This document shows positions 15,385 to 25,084 of a DNA stretch of 64,000 nt, one piece after another. Both the position numbers and the translations under genes were made by a program. Numbering within the stretch: the stretch's first letter is position 1; each line of letters starts with the position of its first letter. The notes beneath the pieces are model-generated. The model ran no database searches. It was not told where the DNA came from and was given only the letters and a program-made list of their open reading frames with translations. This DNA comes from Acidimicrobiales bacterium (GTDB lineage: Bacteria; Actinomycetota; Acidimicrobiia; Acidimicrobiales; Iamiaceae): NCBI GenBank assembly GCA_030447445.1, contig JAUJOW010000001.1, positions 547,112-611,111 on the forward strand. Direction: 5' to 3'.

Positions 15385-18048
15385 ATGCCCCGCACCGTGC
15401 ACGTCGTCCCCCACACGCACTGGGACCGGGAGTGGTACCGGTCGTTCCAGAGCTTCCGCCTGCGCCTGGTCGAGCTCCTCGACGGTCTCCTCCCCGGCCT
15501 GGCCGCCGACCACTCCTATGCCCACTTCATGCTGGACGGCCAGATGGCGGTGGTCGACGACTACCTCGCCGTGCGGCCCGAGGCGGCCGACACCCTGCGG
15601 CGGTTGGCGGCCTCGGGACGGATCAGCCTCGGTCCGTGGTACGTCCTCATGGACGAGTTCCTGGTCTCGGGCGAGACCATGGTGCGCGACCTCGAGCTCG
15701 GTCTCGACCGGGCGGCGTCGTTCGGCGGGGCCATGGAGGTCGGCTACCTGCCCGACATGTTCGGGCACGTCGCCCAGATGCCCCAGCTCCTCGCCCAGTT
15801 CGGCTTCGGCCACGCCGTCGTGTGGAGAGGGGTGCCGGCGGCGCTCACCCGGGAGGCGTTCCGATGGGTTGCGCCCGACGGCACCGCCGTGCGGGCCGAG
15901 TACCTGGCCACGGGGTACGCCAACGGCGCCATCGTGCCCGACGACGCCAAGGAGCTGGTGGCCCGGGTCGACGAGTTCTGCTCGCAGCAGGGAGCGCTGG
16001 TCGGCGATCCGGTGCTCTGGATGAACGGCTTCGACCACCTCATGCCCCAGAGCCAACTGGGTCGGGTGGTGGCCGAGGCCAACGCCATCCAGGACGACTA
16101 CCGGCTCGTGGTCACCTCCCTCGCCGACCACCTCGTGGCCGCCGGCGCGTCACCGGGCCAGGACGACCTGCCCGTGTGGCGGGGTGAGCTGCGTTCGGGG
16201 GTCCGGGCCAACCTGTTGATGGGCGTGGCGTCGAACCGGGTCGACGTCCACCAGGCCGAAGCCCGCACCCAGGTCGCCCTGGAACGGCTGGCCGAACCAC
16301 TCTCGGCCCTGTTCCTCGCCCCTGACCGCTGGCCGAAGGCGCTGCTGGATCTTGCCTGGCTCGAGGTGATCCGCAACTCGGCCCACGACTCGATCTGCGC
16401 CTGCTCGGTCGACGAGGTCGGCGCCGCCGTGCTGCACCGGTTCACCGAAGCCAGAGCCATCGCCGACGGCCTGTGCGACCGGTCCCTGCGGGCGGTGGCG
16501 ATGGCTGCCGGCGGCGACCGCCCGGTCGTGGTCAACGCCGCCGCCCGGGCCCGCAACGGGGTGGTCGAGCTCACCGTTCCCGGCGACGCTGCCCCCGAGG
16601 GCACCCAACTGCTCGAGGCCAGCCCTGACCGGGTGGTCCTGCACACGACCACCCGGGCGGCGGTGACCGACGTGGTGCTCCACGAGCTCGACATCGACCC
16701 GCTCGTGCACGCCGTGGACGTCGACGACCTCGGCCACGACGATGACGGGGCCGAAGCCGTGATCACACTGCACGCCGACCGGACCCGGGCCCACCCGGTG
16801 ATGGCCGGCGCCGTGCGGCCGCGCCTGGACGCGCTGGCGGCGGCCGGCCCGGCCGACGGCCCGGTGCGAGTGGTCAAGAGCCGGCCTTCCACCGTGACCG
16901 TGCTGGCCCGGGTGGCCGACGTGGCCGGCCTGGGCTGGAAGCGGTGGACGCCCGGCCCGGTCGAGGAGCCGGTCACGGCCACCCTGCGGTCGCTCATCAA
17001 CGGGCGGGTCGAGGTGGTGGTGGACCTGGACGACGGCACCTGGGCCGTCGATGGCCTGGGCGGGTTCGGCCGCCTGGTGGACGGCGGAGACGCTGGCGAC
17101 ACCTACAACTGGTGCCCGCCCGCCGAGGACACGATCGTGGACCGGCCCGACGGCGTGGCCGTGGAGCTGCTCGAGGATGGCCCCGTTCGCGGCCGCATCC
17201 TCGTCACCACCACGTGGCGTTGGCCCCATCGGGTGGAAGGTGACGCCCGCGTCGACGAGCGGGTGGCGGTGGTGCGCACCACGCTCGAGCTGCGGGCCGG
17301 CGAGGATCTCGTCCGGGTCACCCACGAGGTCGACAACCCATGCCGCGACCACCGGCTGCGGGCCTGGTTCCCCCTGCCCCAGCCGGCGACGACGTCGCTG
17401 GCCGAGTGCGCCTTCACCGTCGTCCAGCGGGGGCTGACCGCCGAGGGCGGTCCCAACGAGGTCGGCATCCCGACGTTCCCGTCGCGCCGTTTCGTCGTGG
17501 CCGGGGGCCTGACCGTGGCCCACGAGGGCCTGCTCGAGTACGAGCTGGTCGACCTGGCCGACAACGACGACGGCAGCCCCGGCCCGGCTCGCGCGTTGGC
17601 ACTGACGTTGCTGCGCTGCACCGGGGTGATCTCCCGGGGCCCCATGGCCACCCGGCGGTCGCCGGCCGGCCCGCCCATCGCAGCCGAGGCGGCCCAGATG
17701 CCCGGCGTCCAGTGCCTCCGCTACGCCGTCCACACCGGCGGGCGCGACCCGTACGCGGTGGCCGACGACGCCTTCCTCCCGCTGCTGGTCGCCCGTCCCC
17801 GCGGCGGGCCGGCCACCGCCGACGAGGCCGTGGCCCTCAGCGTCGATGGCGCCGAGGTGTCGGCCGTGGTGCGGCGGGACGGTCGGCTGCAGGTGCGGGT
17901 GTTCAACCCCACGAGCGACGAGACGACCGTGGTGGTCGACGGGCGGACGGGCTGGCTGGTCGACCTACGAGGGCGCCCACTGTCGCCGTTCGAGGGCAGC
18001 TTCCCCCTCCGTCCCCACGGCATCGCCACCGTCGTCCTCGACGACTGA
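15385..18048 (+). CDS. GH38 alpha-mannosidase
   Basis: 887 residues, the usual length for bacterial GH38. HTHWDREWY (residues 10-18) is part of the zinc site, YLPDMFGH (about 121-128) carries the Asp nucleophile near residue 124, and NSAHDSICACSVDEVG supplies the second zinc His. C-terminal beta-domains follow. It hydrolyses alpha-mannosides, for example in recycling of mannosylated glycans or external mannans. No signal peptide is seen, so it is probably cytoplasmic. ATG 15385 is preceded by CAGG at a suitable distance. Confidence 0.9.
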   Translation: MPRTVHVVPHTHWDREWYRSFQSFRLRLVELLDGLLPGLAADHSYAHFMLDGQMAVVDDYLAVRPEAADTLRRLAASGRISLGPWYVLMDEFLVSGETMVRDLELGLDRAASFGGAMEVGYLPDMFGHVAQMPQLLAQFGFGHAVVWRGVPAALTREAFRWVAPDGTAVRAEYLATGYANGAIVPDDAKELVARVDEFCSQQGALVGDPVLWMNGFDHLMPQSQLGRVVAEANAIQDDYRLVVTSLADHLVAAGASPGQDDLPVWRGELRSGVRANLLMGVASNRVDVHQAEARTQVALERLAEPLSALFLAPDRWPKALLDLAWLEVIRNSAHDSICACSVDEVGAAVLHRFTEARAIADGLCDRSLRAVAMAAGGDRPVVVNAAARARNGVVELTVPGDAAPEGTQLLEASPDRVVLHTTTRAAVTDVVLHELDIDPLVHAVDVDDLGHDDDGAEAVITLHADRTRAHPVMAGAVRPRLDALAAAGPADGPVRVVKSRPSTVTVLARVADVAGLGWKRWTPGPVEEPVTATLRSLINGRVEVVVDLDDGTWAVDGLGGFGRLVDGGDAGDTYNWCPPAEDTIVDRPDGVAVELLEDGPVRGRILVTTTWRWPHRVEGDARVDERVAVVRTTLELRAGEDLVRVTHEVDNPCRDHRLRAWFPLPQPATTSLAECAFTVVQRGLTAEGGPNEVGIPTFPSRRFVVAGGLTVAHEGLLEYELVDLADNDDGSPGPARALALTLLRCTGVISRGPMATRRSPAGPPIAAEAAQMPGVQCLRYAVHTGGRDPYAVADDAFLPLLVARPRGGPATADEAVALSVDGAEVSAVVRRDGRLQVRVFNPTSDETTVVVDGRTGWLVDLRGRPLSPFEGSFPLRPHGIATVVLDD

Positions 18049-18095
18049 TCCCCGGTGAGGTGGGACTGATGCCGCCCGCCGGCGGGACGTTCGGG

Positions 18096-19061
18096 CTACG
18101 GGACGATCTCGACCGGGGTGCCTGTGGGGGCGAGGTCGATGACCCGCAGGATCATGTCGTCGGCCAAGCGGATGCAGCCGTTGCTGACGGCCTGGCCGAG
18201 CAGCTGGGGGGCGTTCGTGCCGTGCAGGGCGATCTGGCCGTTGCCGCCACCGAACTCCTGCAGCACGTCGGAGAAGGCGGCCACGCTGACCTGTCCGGCT
18301 CCGTAGGCGCCGCCACCGCTCAAGCGCACGAGGCCGTCGACGAAGAACGACCCCGTGGGGGTGGGGGTCTGCGACGTCCCCACGGCGACGGTGGTGGTCA
18401 CCAGCGGGGAGTCCCCTTGGAAGACAGTGGCCCGGCGGGCCCCGACCTCGACCTTGATCCAGTTGGGCACGGTGCGGATGCTCACGTCGGAGCTGCGCAC
18501 CCAGGCCGTCATCCCGTTGGGGCGTGACGACACCTGCACCCGCAGCCAGCCGGGCGTCTGCTCCTTCACCAGGAAGACGACGTCGAGGCCCTCGTGGGTG
18601 GGGTTGGCCATCGTCCTCCCGCCCTCCAAGGGTTGGTCCGGCGCCGAGAACAGCGGGACCTGGGGGACCACGGCATCGGCCACGGTGAACGACGACGGGC
18701 GTCCCGAGCTGGACGCCGGCACCGGTTCGGCCGGAGCCGGAGCCGGTGGCGGAGCCGGTGGCGGTGCCGGTGGCGGTGGCGGTGGCGGTGGCGGTGGCGG
18801 AGCCGGCTCGGGCTCGGGAGGCGGGGGTGGCGCGGTGGGCGGCGGCAGCGTGGTCACCGGTGCCCGAGCCACGGCGGCGTGGGAGTCCAGGCGAGGGCGG
18901 CCCTCGGGCCAGGTGCCCTGCAGCTCCCCCACGGTGGGAGCGCCGACCTCGACCTTGACGGCACCGGCGACGGGCGGGCCCGGCTGGTCGACCACGAGCC
19001 CGAGCGAGCCGGCCACCAGCACGCTGACAGCCATCACCAGGACCGCGACGCGCAGACGCAT
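18096..19061 (-). CDS. Exported L,D-transpeptidase (YkuD)
   Basis: 321 residues. N-terminal signal or anchor helix (4-24), a Pro-rich linker (about 72-115, run of Pro/Ala encoded by a GGTGGC-type tandem repeat at 18727-18835), a small SH3-like segment and a YkuD catalytic domain with IALHGTN and VSNGCIRL, which contain the conserved His and the catalytic Cys. It should crosslink peptidoglycan 3-3 or attach proteins outside the membrane. Convergent with the mannosidase gene. Confidence 0.88.
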   Translation of the reverse strand: MRLRVAVLVMAVSVLVAGSLGLVVDQPGPPVAGAVKVEVGAPTVGELQGTWPEGRPRLDSHAAVARAPVTTLPPPTAPPPPPEPEPAPPPPPPPPPPPAPPPAPPPAPAPAEPVPASSSGRPSSFTVADAVVPQVPLFSAPDQPLEGGRTMANPTHEGLDVVFLVKEQTPGWLRVQVSSRPNGMTAWVRSSDVSIRTVPNWIKVEVGARRATVFQGDSPLVTTTVAVGTSQTPTPTGSFFVDGLVRLSGGGAYGAGQVSVAAFSDVLQEFGGGNGQIALHGTNAPQLLGQAVSNGCIRLADDMILRVIDLAPTGTPVEIVP

Positions 19062-19070
19062 GGTGCGACC

Positions 19071-20258
19071 CTATCCCTCGTCGGTGCCGGCCGAGCGGTC
19101 GACACCGGCCAGCCGCTCGACCTCCCGCTCGAGCTGCTCGGCGTGGCGTCGGCGGGCCTTGTCGCGTCGGCTGGGCTCCATGTCATCCTCATCGGCTCGA
19201 CGCAGCGCCCATAAAGGGACCCGGCCGATGTCCTTCAGGCGACGCTGCTTCAGGAACCGCCAGCTGAAGGCCGGGTCGGCCTCCAGGGCGGCGTGCACCG
19301 CCTCGGACACCACCACCGAGCCCGGGAAGGCGATGTTGACGATGCGGCTGGCCAGGTTCACGACCGGCCCGTAGTAGTCGGCCTCCCGTTCCAGGGCGGG
19401 GCCGGAGGCGAGGCCGACGCGCACGTCGGACAGCGAGTCGTCCTTCCCATAGGCCTCGGACAGGGCGAGGGCGATCTCGGCCGCCGCCCGGACGTCGTCG
19501 ACCACGAACATGACCTCGTCGCCGATCATCTTCACCACCCGGCCGCCGAGGAGGACCACGGTGTCATAGGCGATGGCCTCGAAGCGGTCGACCACCCGGG
19601 CCAGCTCGTGCTCGTCGAGCTGCTGGCTCAAGGCGGTGAAGCCCACGAGGTCGGCGAACCCGACCGTGGTGTGGTCGGGGTGGGCGTCGGCCTGGCTCTC
19701 CCGGCTGAGGCGTCGGCGGGCGGCGACCTGGAGGTGGCGACGCCACACGTAGTCCATCACCTTCGGCATGGTGGGCAGGAGGGTGCCGGCGTAGACGGCG
19801 AACTCCTCGTCGGCGGTGGCCTTGGTGTCGAGGTCGCGGCCGAAGGTGTCGATCATGGCCGAGGCCACGCGGGCCAGTGAGGACCCGATGACCCGGCTCA
19901 TCTGCACGGCCAGGTCGGCGGCCAGGAACCCCTCCTCGGTGAGCTCGGCCACGGTCCGCAGCATCTCGGCGTCGGTGGCGGTGAACAAGCGGTCGCCCCG
20001 GCTCGGGTCGGGGTAGCCGAGCGACCGCCAGAGTTGGACGATCTGCTCGGCCGGCATCCCGGTCACCTCCACCACCTCGTCGAGGTCGTACAGGGCCGGG
20101 TCGGGGAGGACCAACCGTTCGATGGCGAGGAAGGCCAGCGTGCCGGCGCGCTCGGCGGCGTCGATCTCGGCGTCGTCGACGCCGAGGCCGTGCAGGACCT
20201 CCCGGATGGTCACGTCGGTGTCGAGCCGAGAGCCGGAGGCCGGTGGCTGGTCGGTCAC
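19071..20258 (-). CDS. Class III adenylate/guanylate cyclase, Rv1264-like
   Basis: 395 residues. The N-terminal about 190 residues resemble the regulatory domain of mycobacterial Rv1264-type cyclases (DLDEVVEVTGMPAEQIVQLWRSLG, then helices). The C-terminal catalytic domain has VGFADLVGFT and MIGDEVMFVV, which carry the two metal-binding Asp residues. It should make cAMP (cGMP not excluded), possibly pH-regulated as in Rv1264. The GTG start overlaps the stop of the unknown 653-residue gene (GTGA), so it is the last gene of the gpsA operon. Confidence 0.85.
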   Translation of the reverse strand: MTDQPPASGSRLDTDVTIREVLHGLGVDDAEIDAAERAGTLAFLAIERLVLPDPALYDLDEVVEVTGMPAEQIVQLWRSLGYPDPSRGDRLFTATDAEMLRTVAELTEEGFLAADLAVQMSRVIGSSLARVASAMIDTFGRDLDTKATADEEFAVYAGTLLPTMPKVMDYVWRRHLQVAARRRLSRESQADAHPDHTTVGFADLVGFTALSQQLDEHELARVVDRFEAIAYDTVVLLGGRVVKMIGDEVMFVVDDVRAAAEIALALSEAYGKDDSLSDVRVGLASGPALEREADYYGPVVNLASRIVNIAFPGSVVVSEAVHAALEADPAFSWRFLKQRRLKDIGRVPLWALRRADEDDMEPSRRDKARRRHAEQLEREVERLAGVDRSAGTDEG

Positions 20259-22216
20259 GAGAACGACGCTCCCGGGAGTGGTCCGGGCGGTGCCGCCGGT
20301 GCCAGCAGGGCCTCGCCACGTGCCTCGCTCGTCCGCCACGCCGGGTCGAGGCCGGGGGCGGTGAGTACGGGTGGCTCGGCGACGGCACGGGTGGCGACAT
20401 CCCAGAGCAGGGCGGGACGCTGGCCGTGCCACCTGAGGGCGTAGGAGCAGGGCCCGTGAGCCGTGGGGGCGTCGTGGACCTCGATCCCCTGCCCGTACCA
20501 CCCGGTCGGCAGCACCGAGAGGAAGGCCAAACCCTCGGCCGTCTCCCGCACGAGGGTGTCGCGCACGGCGTCGAGCACCATCGCCCCGGCCACGGCATCG
20601 TGGCCCGGCCCGGCGCCCACCCCGGCCAGCGTGGCCCCGTCCACCTCCGTCGGCCAGGTCCCGGTGGGCGACGCCGCCCGGACCAGCCAGGCGAGCAGTT
20701 CGCCCGCCGACGGATCACCGGTAGCGACCGACCTCCGGGCGGCGGCGGCCACGGCTCGCACCCCCACGATCGGGGCGGCCAGGTCGGGAGCGGCCGGCGG
20801 GCCGGTGCCCTCGCCGATGCGCTCGGCGACGGCGCGAACCTCGGCGGCGGCAGCGGGTTGGCCGGCCGCCACCAGGGCATCGGCGGCCAGTGCACAACCG
20901 AGCCGGCACCAGCGACGAGCGTCCGGCTCACCGGCCAGCCGGCCCCGTCGTGCTTCGCGGTCGATGGTGGCGACGGCGGCGATCACCTCGGGCAGCAGGT
21001 CCTCGAACGACGGGCCCGGACAGAGCCGCCCGTGCTCGCCGATCGCGGCCAGGGCGGCCCCGGCGGCCACCGGATCGCCGGTCGCCGTTCTCGGGACTTG
21101 GGCACGACGATGACCGTCCCCATGTCCCGAGAACCGGTTGGGCCAGGTGGCGAGGACCCGGCCGACCTCGTCGCCGAAGCCGGCGCGGTCGGCGGCACCG
21201 AGAAGGGCGGCGGCGTCGACCGGGTCGGCGGGCGTGCCTTCCCAGCCGGAACCATCTCGGACGGTGGGGCCGAGGTCGTCCACGGCGAACGCACCGAGCA
21301 GGTGGCTTCGGTTGGCGGTGACCAGGGCGGCCAGCCTCTCGTCGGGCAGGTCGGACCGGGCGCCCCGCCGAGTCAGTGCCCTCCACCCCCGAGTGACAGC
21401 CTCGGCCGAGGGCAGGGGATCGGGCCAGCGCAGCGCATCGGCTCGCTCCGGCGGCCACACGCCCCGGGGCAGCACCACTCGAACCGTGGCCGTGTGGGGC
21501 ACGGGTACCATGAAGGCCGCAGTCACGAGGCGGGCACCGGCGGGGAGGTCAGCGCTCCAGTCGTCGACGGCCCGGCCGGCGAGGACATCGGCGGCCACGT
21601 CACCGCGCTGCCCGTGCGAGATCGCCGTTCGGGACGGCCGGCGGGCGAGGAGCAGCGCCGCCTCCCCGTTGGCCCGAACCAGATGGACCGGTCCGCCCGC
21701 CACGGGGTCGAGCTCCACCCGGTGGAGGTCGGTGACCCCGTCGGGGGTGAACGGCCGCACCGCCAACGCCAGAGCGAACGGCAGGCGGGAGCGGTTCTCG
21801 ACCTCCACCACCACCCAGTGGTCACAGCCCGCCGACGACGACCCTCGCGTGGCGAACGCCCGGTGGACGGCGTCGCCACCGGGGATGCGCATCGTGGTCT
21901 CCACCACCGGGGCGTCGTCCAGCCGGCGCTGGCGCACGCCCGCCTCCCGCGCCGGCAGGTGCCAGCGATCATCGGCCCCCACCCACCAGTCGAGGGACCA
22001 ACCGTGGTCGTGGTGGCACGGGGTGACGAGGCCGCGGGGGTCGACGGTGGTGGCGGTGGTGGCGTCGACGGGCCCGATCATCGTCCAGCGCCGGCGATCA
22101 GGCCCCGCCAACCCCCACGGCAGGACCCATCCCTCGGCCCGCAACCGGTCGAGCCGCGGTTCGGCCGGGTCGGCCACGGCGGCGGAGCCGGCCGGCCCCC
22201 GCGCCCCTCGCCGCAT
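20255..22216 (-). CDS. Large unknown protein, possibly glycosidase-like
   Basis: 653 residues. The N-terminal about 250 residues look like a beta-sandwich (WSLDWWVGADDRWHLPA, DHWVVVEVENRSRLPFALALAV); the remainder is helical with GWEGTPADPVDAAALLGAADRAG and ends in YALRWHGQRPALLWDV. This layout recalls beta-sandwich plus (alpha/alpha)6 glycosidases, but I do not recognise a family or catalytic pair. It is coupled upstream to gpsA (TGATG) and downstream to the cyclase (GTGA). A 48-bp palindromic repeat is inserted in frame (21087-21134), adding 16 residues. Confidence 0.6.
   Translation of the reverse strand: MRRGARGPAGSAAVADPAEPRLDRLRAEGWVLPWGLAGPDRRRWTMIGPVDATTATTVDPRGLVTPCHHDHGWSLDWWVGADDRWHLPAREAGVRQRRLDDAPVVETTMRIPGGDAVHRAFATRGSSSAGCDHWVVVEVENRSRLPFALALAVRPFTPDGVTDLHRVELDPVAGGPVHLVRANGEAALLLARRPSRTAISHGQRGDVAADVLAGRAVDDWSADLPAGARLVTAAFMVPVPHTATVRVVLPRGVWPPERADALRWPDPLPSAEAVTRGWRALTRRGARSDLPDERLAALVTANRSHLLGAFAVDDLGPTVRDGSGWEGTPADPVDAAALLGAADRAGFGDEVGRVLATWPNRFSGHGDGHRRAQVPRTATGDPVAAGAALAAIGEHGRLCPGPSFEDLLPEVIAAVATIDREARRGRLAGEPDARRWCRLGCALAADALVAAGQPAAAAEVRAVAERIGEGTGPPAAPDLAAPIVGVRAVAAAARRSVATGDPSAGELLAWLVRAASPTGTWPTEVDGATLAGVGAGPGHDAVAGAMVLDAVRDTLVRETAEGLAFLSVLPTGWYGQGIEVHDAPTAHGPCSYALRWHGQRPALLWDVATRAVAEPPVLTAPGLDPAWRTSEARGEALLAPAAPPGPLPGASFS
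21087..21134 (-). repeat. 48-bp palindromic REP-like repeat (family C), copy 1, inside a CDS
   Basis: An 11-bp perfect inverted repeat GTTCTCGGGAC/GTCCCGAGAAC encloses 26 bp. Its reverse complement matches 41473-41520 at about 40 of 48 positions. Here it is in frame within the 653-residue protein; at the second site it is intergenic. Confidence 0.75.
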
Positions 22217-23226
22217 CAGGTCCGGCCCGGGTGGCGGACCTCGCGGCCGGTCTTGCGCTTGAGCAGACCCCGGTAGGCCTCCTCTGCGGTGCGACCGTCG
22301 TGGCAGACGGCCTTGACCTCCGAGGCGATGGGCATCTCGACGCCGTGCTCGTCGGCCAGCTCCATGACCACCCGTGACGTCTTGACCCCCTCGGCCACCA
22401 TGTCCATGTCGGCGATGATCTCGTCGATGGTCCGGCCCCGGCCGAGCTGCTCGCCCACGTGCCGGTTGCGGCTCTGGGGGCTGATGCAGGTGGCCACCAG
22501 GTCTCCCATGCCGGCCAGGCCGGCGAAGGTCATCGGCTCGCCGCCCATGGCCATGCCAAGCCGGGAGACCTCGGCCAGGCCGCGGGTTATGACGGCAGCG
22601 CGGGTGTTGTCGCCGGCTCCGAGCCCGTCGGCCATCCCGGCGGCGATGGCCACCACGTTCTTCAGGACACCACCCAGCTCGCAGCCCACGACGTCCTCGT
22701 TGATGAACACCCGGAACCGATCGGTGGTGAACAACCCCTTGAGCGCGCGGGCGACGTTGTGGTCGTCCATGGCGATCACGCTGGCGGCGGCGTGGCCGGC
22801 GAGGATCTCCTTGGCGAGGTTGGGGCCGGTCAGCACCCCGACGGGGTGACCGGGCACGACCTCGGTGACGATCTGGCTCATGCGCAGCTTGGTGCCCAGC
22901 TCGAGGCCCTTGGTGAGGCTGACCACCGGCACCCACGGTCGCAGGTAGGGGGCGACTTGTTCGAGCGAGGCCCGGAAGCCCTGGGACGGCACGCCCATGA
23001 CCACGACGTCGGCGCTGCACACGGCCTCGCCCAGATCGGCCGTGGCCCGCAACGCCGGCGGAAGGGGGTAGTCGGCGAGGTAGTCACCGTTCACGTGCTC
23101 TTCGCTGATCTGCCCGGCCAGCTCCGGCCGACGGGCCCACAGCGTGGTCGGGGTGTTGTGGGCGGCAAGAGCAGCGACGGTGGTGCCCCAGGACCCCGCA
23201 CCGACCACGGCCACCCGGATGTCCAT
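22216..23226 (-). CDS. gpsA: NAD(P)H-dependent glycerol-3-phosphate dehydrogenase
   Basis: 336 residues, normal length. It reduces dihydroxyacetone phosphate to sn-glycerol-3-phosphate for phospholipid synthesis. [10 protein letters not shown] (residues 9-18) is the nucleotide-binding loop; GLTKGLE-like [40 protein letters not shown] (catalytic Lys) and [12 protein letters not shown] follow. First gene of a three-gene coupled unit with the unknown 653-residue protein and the cyclase. Confidence 0.95.
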   Translation of the reverse strand: MDIRVAVVGAGSWGTTVAALAAHNTPTTLWARRPELAGQISEEHVNGDYLADYPLPPALRATADLGEAVCSADVVVMGVPSQGFRASLEQVAPYLRPWVPVVSLTKGLELGTKLRMSQIVTEVVPGHPVGVLTGPNLAKEILAGHAAASVIAMDDHNVARALKGLFTTDRFRVFINEDVVGCELGGVLKNVVAIAAGMADGLGAGDNTRAAVITRGLAEVSRLGMAMGGEPMTFAGLAGMGDLVATCISPQSRNRHVGEQLGRGRTIDEIIADMDMVAEGVKTSRVVMELADEHGVEMPIASEVKAVCHDGRTAEEAYRGLLKRKTGREVRHPGRT

Positions 23227-23254
23227 GGCGCCGGACCTTACCGCTGCCTCCCTC

Positions 23255-24261
23255 TCAGGCGGCTCGGTGGGCGATGGGCACGACCTCGTCGGGCGGCGGA
23301 GGGGCAGGCGGTGTGCCCTCGCCGAAGGGACGGCCGCCGAGGGCGTCCCTGCCGTGGGCGGTGAGCCAGCCGCTGAGATCGGGCCCGGCCGGTACGATCC
23401 TGGTCGGGTTGATGGTGGTGTGGACGCAGTAGTAGTGGCGCTTGATGTGGTCGAAGTCGATGGTGTCGCCGAACCCCGGGGTCTGGAACAGGTCCCGGGC
23501 GTAGGCCCAGAGCACCGGCAACTCGGCGAGCTTCGACCGGTTGCACTTGAAGTGACCGTGGTACACGGCGTCGAAGCGCACCAGCGTGGTGAACAGGTTG
23601 ACGTCGGCCATGGTGATGGTGTCGCCCACGAGGTAGCGGCGGTCCTCGAGTCGGTCCGACAGCCAGTCGAGCCGGTCGAACAGCCGCCGGTAGGCTCGCT
23701 CGTAGGCGTGCTGGGACGCCGCGAAGCCGGCTCGGTACACACCGTTGTTGACGTCCCGGAAGACGAGCTGCATCACCGTGTCGATCTCGGCCCGCTGGTC
23801 GACCGGGTAGAGATCGGGCGCACCGGCCCGGTGGTGGGCTCGCCACTCGGTGGCGAGGTCGAGGGTGATCTGCGGGTAGTCGTTGGTGACCACCTTCCCG
23901 CTCGGGACGTCCACGATGGCCGGCACCGTGACCCCCGGTCGTAGCCGGGCTCGGCGGCCTCATAGGCGTCGGCGAGACGCTCGATGCCGAGCACGGGATC
24001 ACGGCCGCCGGGATCGAGGTCGAAGGTCCAGCTCCGCTCGTCGTGCGTGGGGCCGGCGATGCCCATCGACAGCACCGGCTCGAAGCCGAGCAGCCGGCGC
24101 ACGATGATGGACCGGTTGGCCCACGGGCAGGCCCGGCTCACCACCAGGCGGTAGCGGTCGGGCTCGACCGGCCACCCGTCGGCGCCGTCGGCGGTGATCC
24201 GGTCGTCGAGGTACCCGGTGTCCCGGACGAAGCTGCCGTCGTCGTCGTGCTCGTCGGTCAC
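23255..24261 (-). pseudogene. Glutathionyl-hydroquinone reductase-like GST with one frameshift
   Basis: Two overlapping frames together encode one complete GST of the YqjG/Ecm4 type: the N-terminal piece with the catalytic SRACPWANRSIIVRRLLG and GIAGPTHDERSW, and the C-terminal piece with [38 protein letters not shown] and [14 protein letters not shown]. The frame breaks at the C5 run 23932-23936; one more C restores a continuous protein of about 335 residues. Either a sequencing indel or a young pseudogene. The family reduces glutathionyl (or mycothiol-type) quinone conjugates. Confidence 0.8.
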
Positions 24262-24352
24262 GCCTTGCGACGGTAGCGAGACGACGGTCCGAAGGCGACG
24301 GTCGGAGGCGAACTCGCTCGGGGATGACCGACCCGTCTGCCAGCATGCAGCC

Positions 24353-25084
24353 GTGGGGAAGGTCTTGGAAGCACGCGGCCTGGTCAAGGCCTACCGTCGG
24401 ACGACCGCCGTCGACGGCGTCGACCTCACCCTCGACGCCGGCGAGCGGGTGGCCCTGCTCGGGCCGAACGGCGCCGGGAAGACCACCACGCTGCTGATGC
24501 TGCTCGGCGCCGTCCTCCCCGACCAGGGCACGGTGGAGGTCCTCGGCCACCCGCTCCCGGCCGAACGCAGCCGGGCCATGGAGGGCGTCGGTTTCGCCGC
24601 GGGGTACCTGCCGCTGCCCGAGCGCCTGCGGGTGCGAGAGGTGCTCGGCGTCTTCGCCAACCTGTACGGGATCGCCTCGCCGGGACCGCTCATCGACCGA
24701 GCCCTCGAGCGCTTCGGCATCGCCGAGCTGGGGAAGGCGATGGCCACCGAGCTGTCGTCGGGCCAGCGGACCTTGGTGGGCATCGTGAAGGCGACGCTGC
24801 ACCGCCCGCAGCTCCTCGTCCTCGACGAGCCCACCGCCTCCCTCGACCCCGACATCGCCGATCAGGTCCGGCGCGGGGTCGAACGCCTCTGCGTCGAGAC
24901 CGGGGCGGCGTTGCTCGTCACCTCCCACAACATGACCGACGTCGAGCGGGTCTGTGAGCGGGTGGTCTTCCTCGCGGCCGGCAAGGTGGTCGCCGACGGG
25001 ACCCCCGCCGAGGTGGCCCGTCGCTTCGGGAAGGGTGACCTGGAGCAGGTGTTCCTCCACCTCGCCGGCCGGGAGGAGGAGTGA
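24353..25084 (+). CDS. ABC-2 type exporter ATP-binding subunit
   Basis: 243 residues. Walker A GPNGAGKTT, a slightly unusual signature LSSGQ, Walker B LLVLDEPTASLD and the switch His in VTSHN are present, so it should be an active ATPase. It pairs with the permease that follows with a TGATG overlap. Substrate unknown; this class exports drugs, polysaccharides or lipids. The GTG at 24353 was chosen from the alignment of the domain start. Confidence 0.88.
   Translation: MGKVLEARGLVKAYRRTTAVDGVDLTLDAGERVALLGPNGAGKTTTLLMLLGAVLPDQGTVEVLGHPLPAERSRAMEGVGFAAGYLPLPERLRVREVLGVFANLYGIASPGPLIDRALERFGIAELGKAMATELSSGQRTLVGIVKATLHRPQLLVLDEPTASLDPDIADQVRRGVERLCVETGAALLVTSHNMTDVERVCERVVFLAAGKVVADGTPAEVARRFGKGDLEQVFLHLAGREEE

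Noticed and set aside
18727..18835. GGTGGC tandem tract as a separate repeat element
   Set aside because: It simply encodes the Pro/Ala linker of the L,D-transpeptidase.
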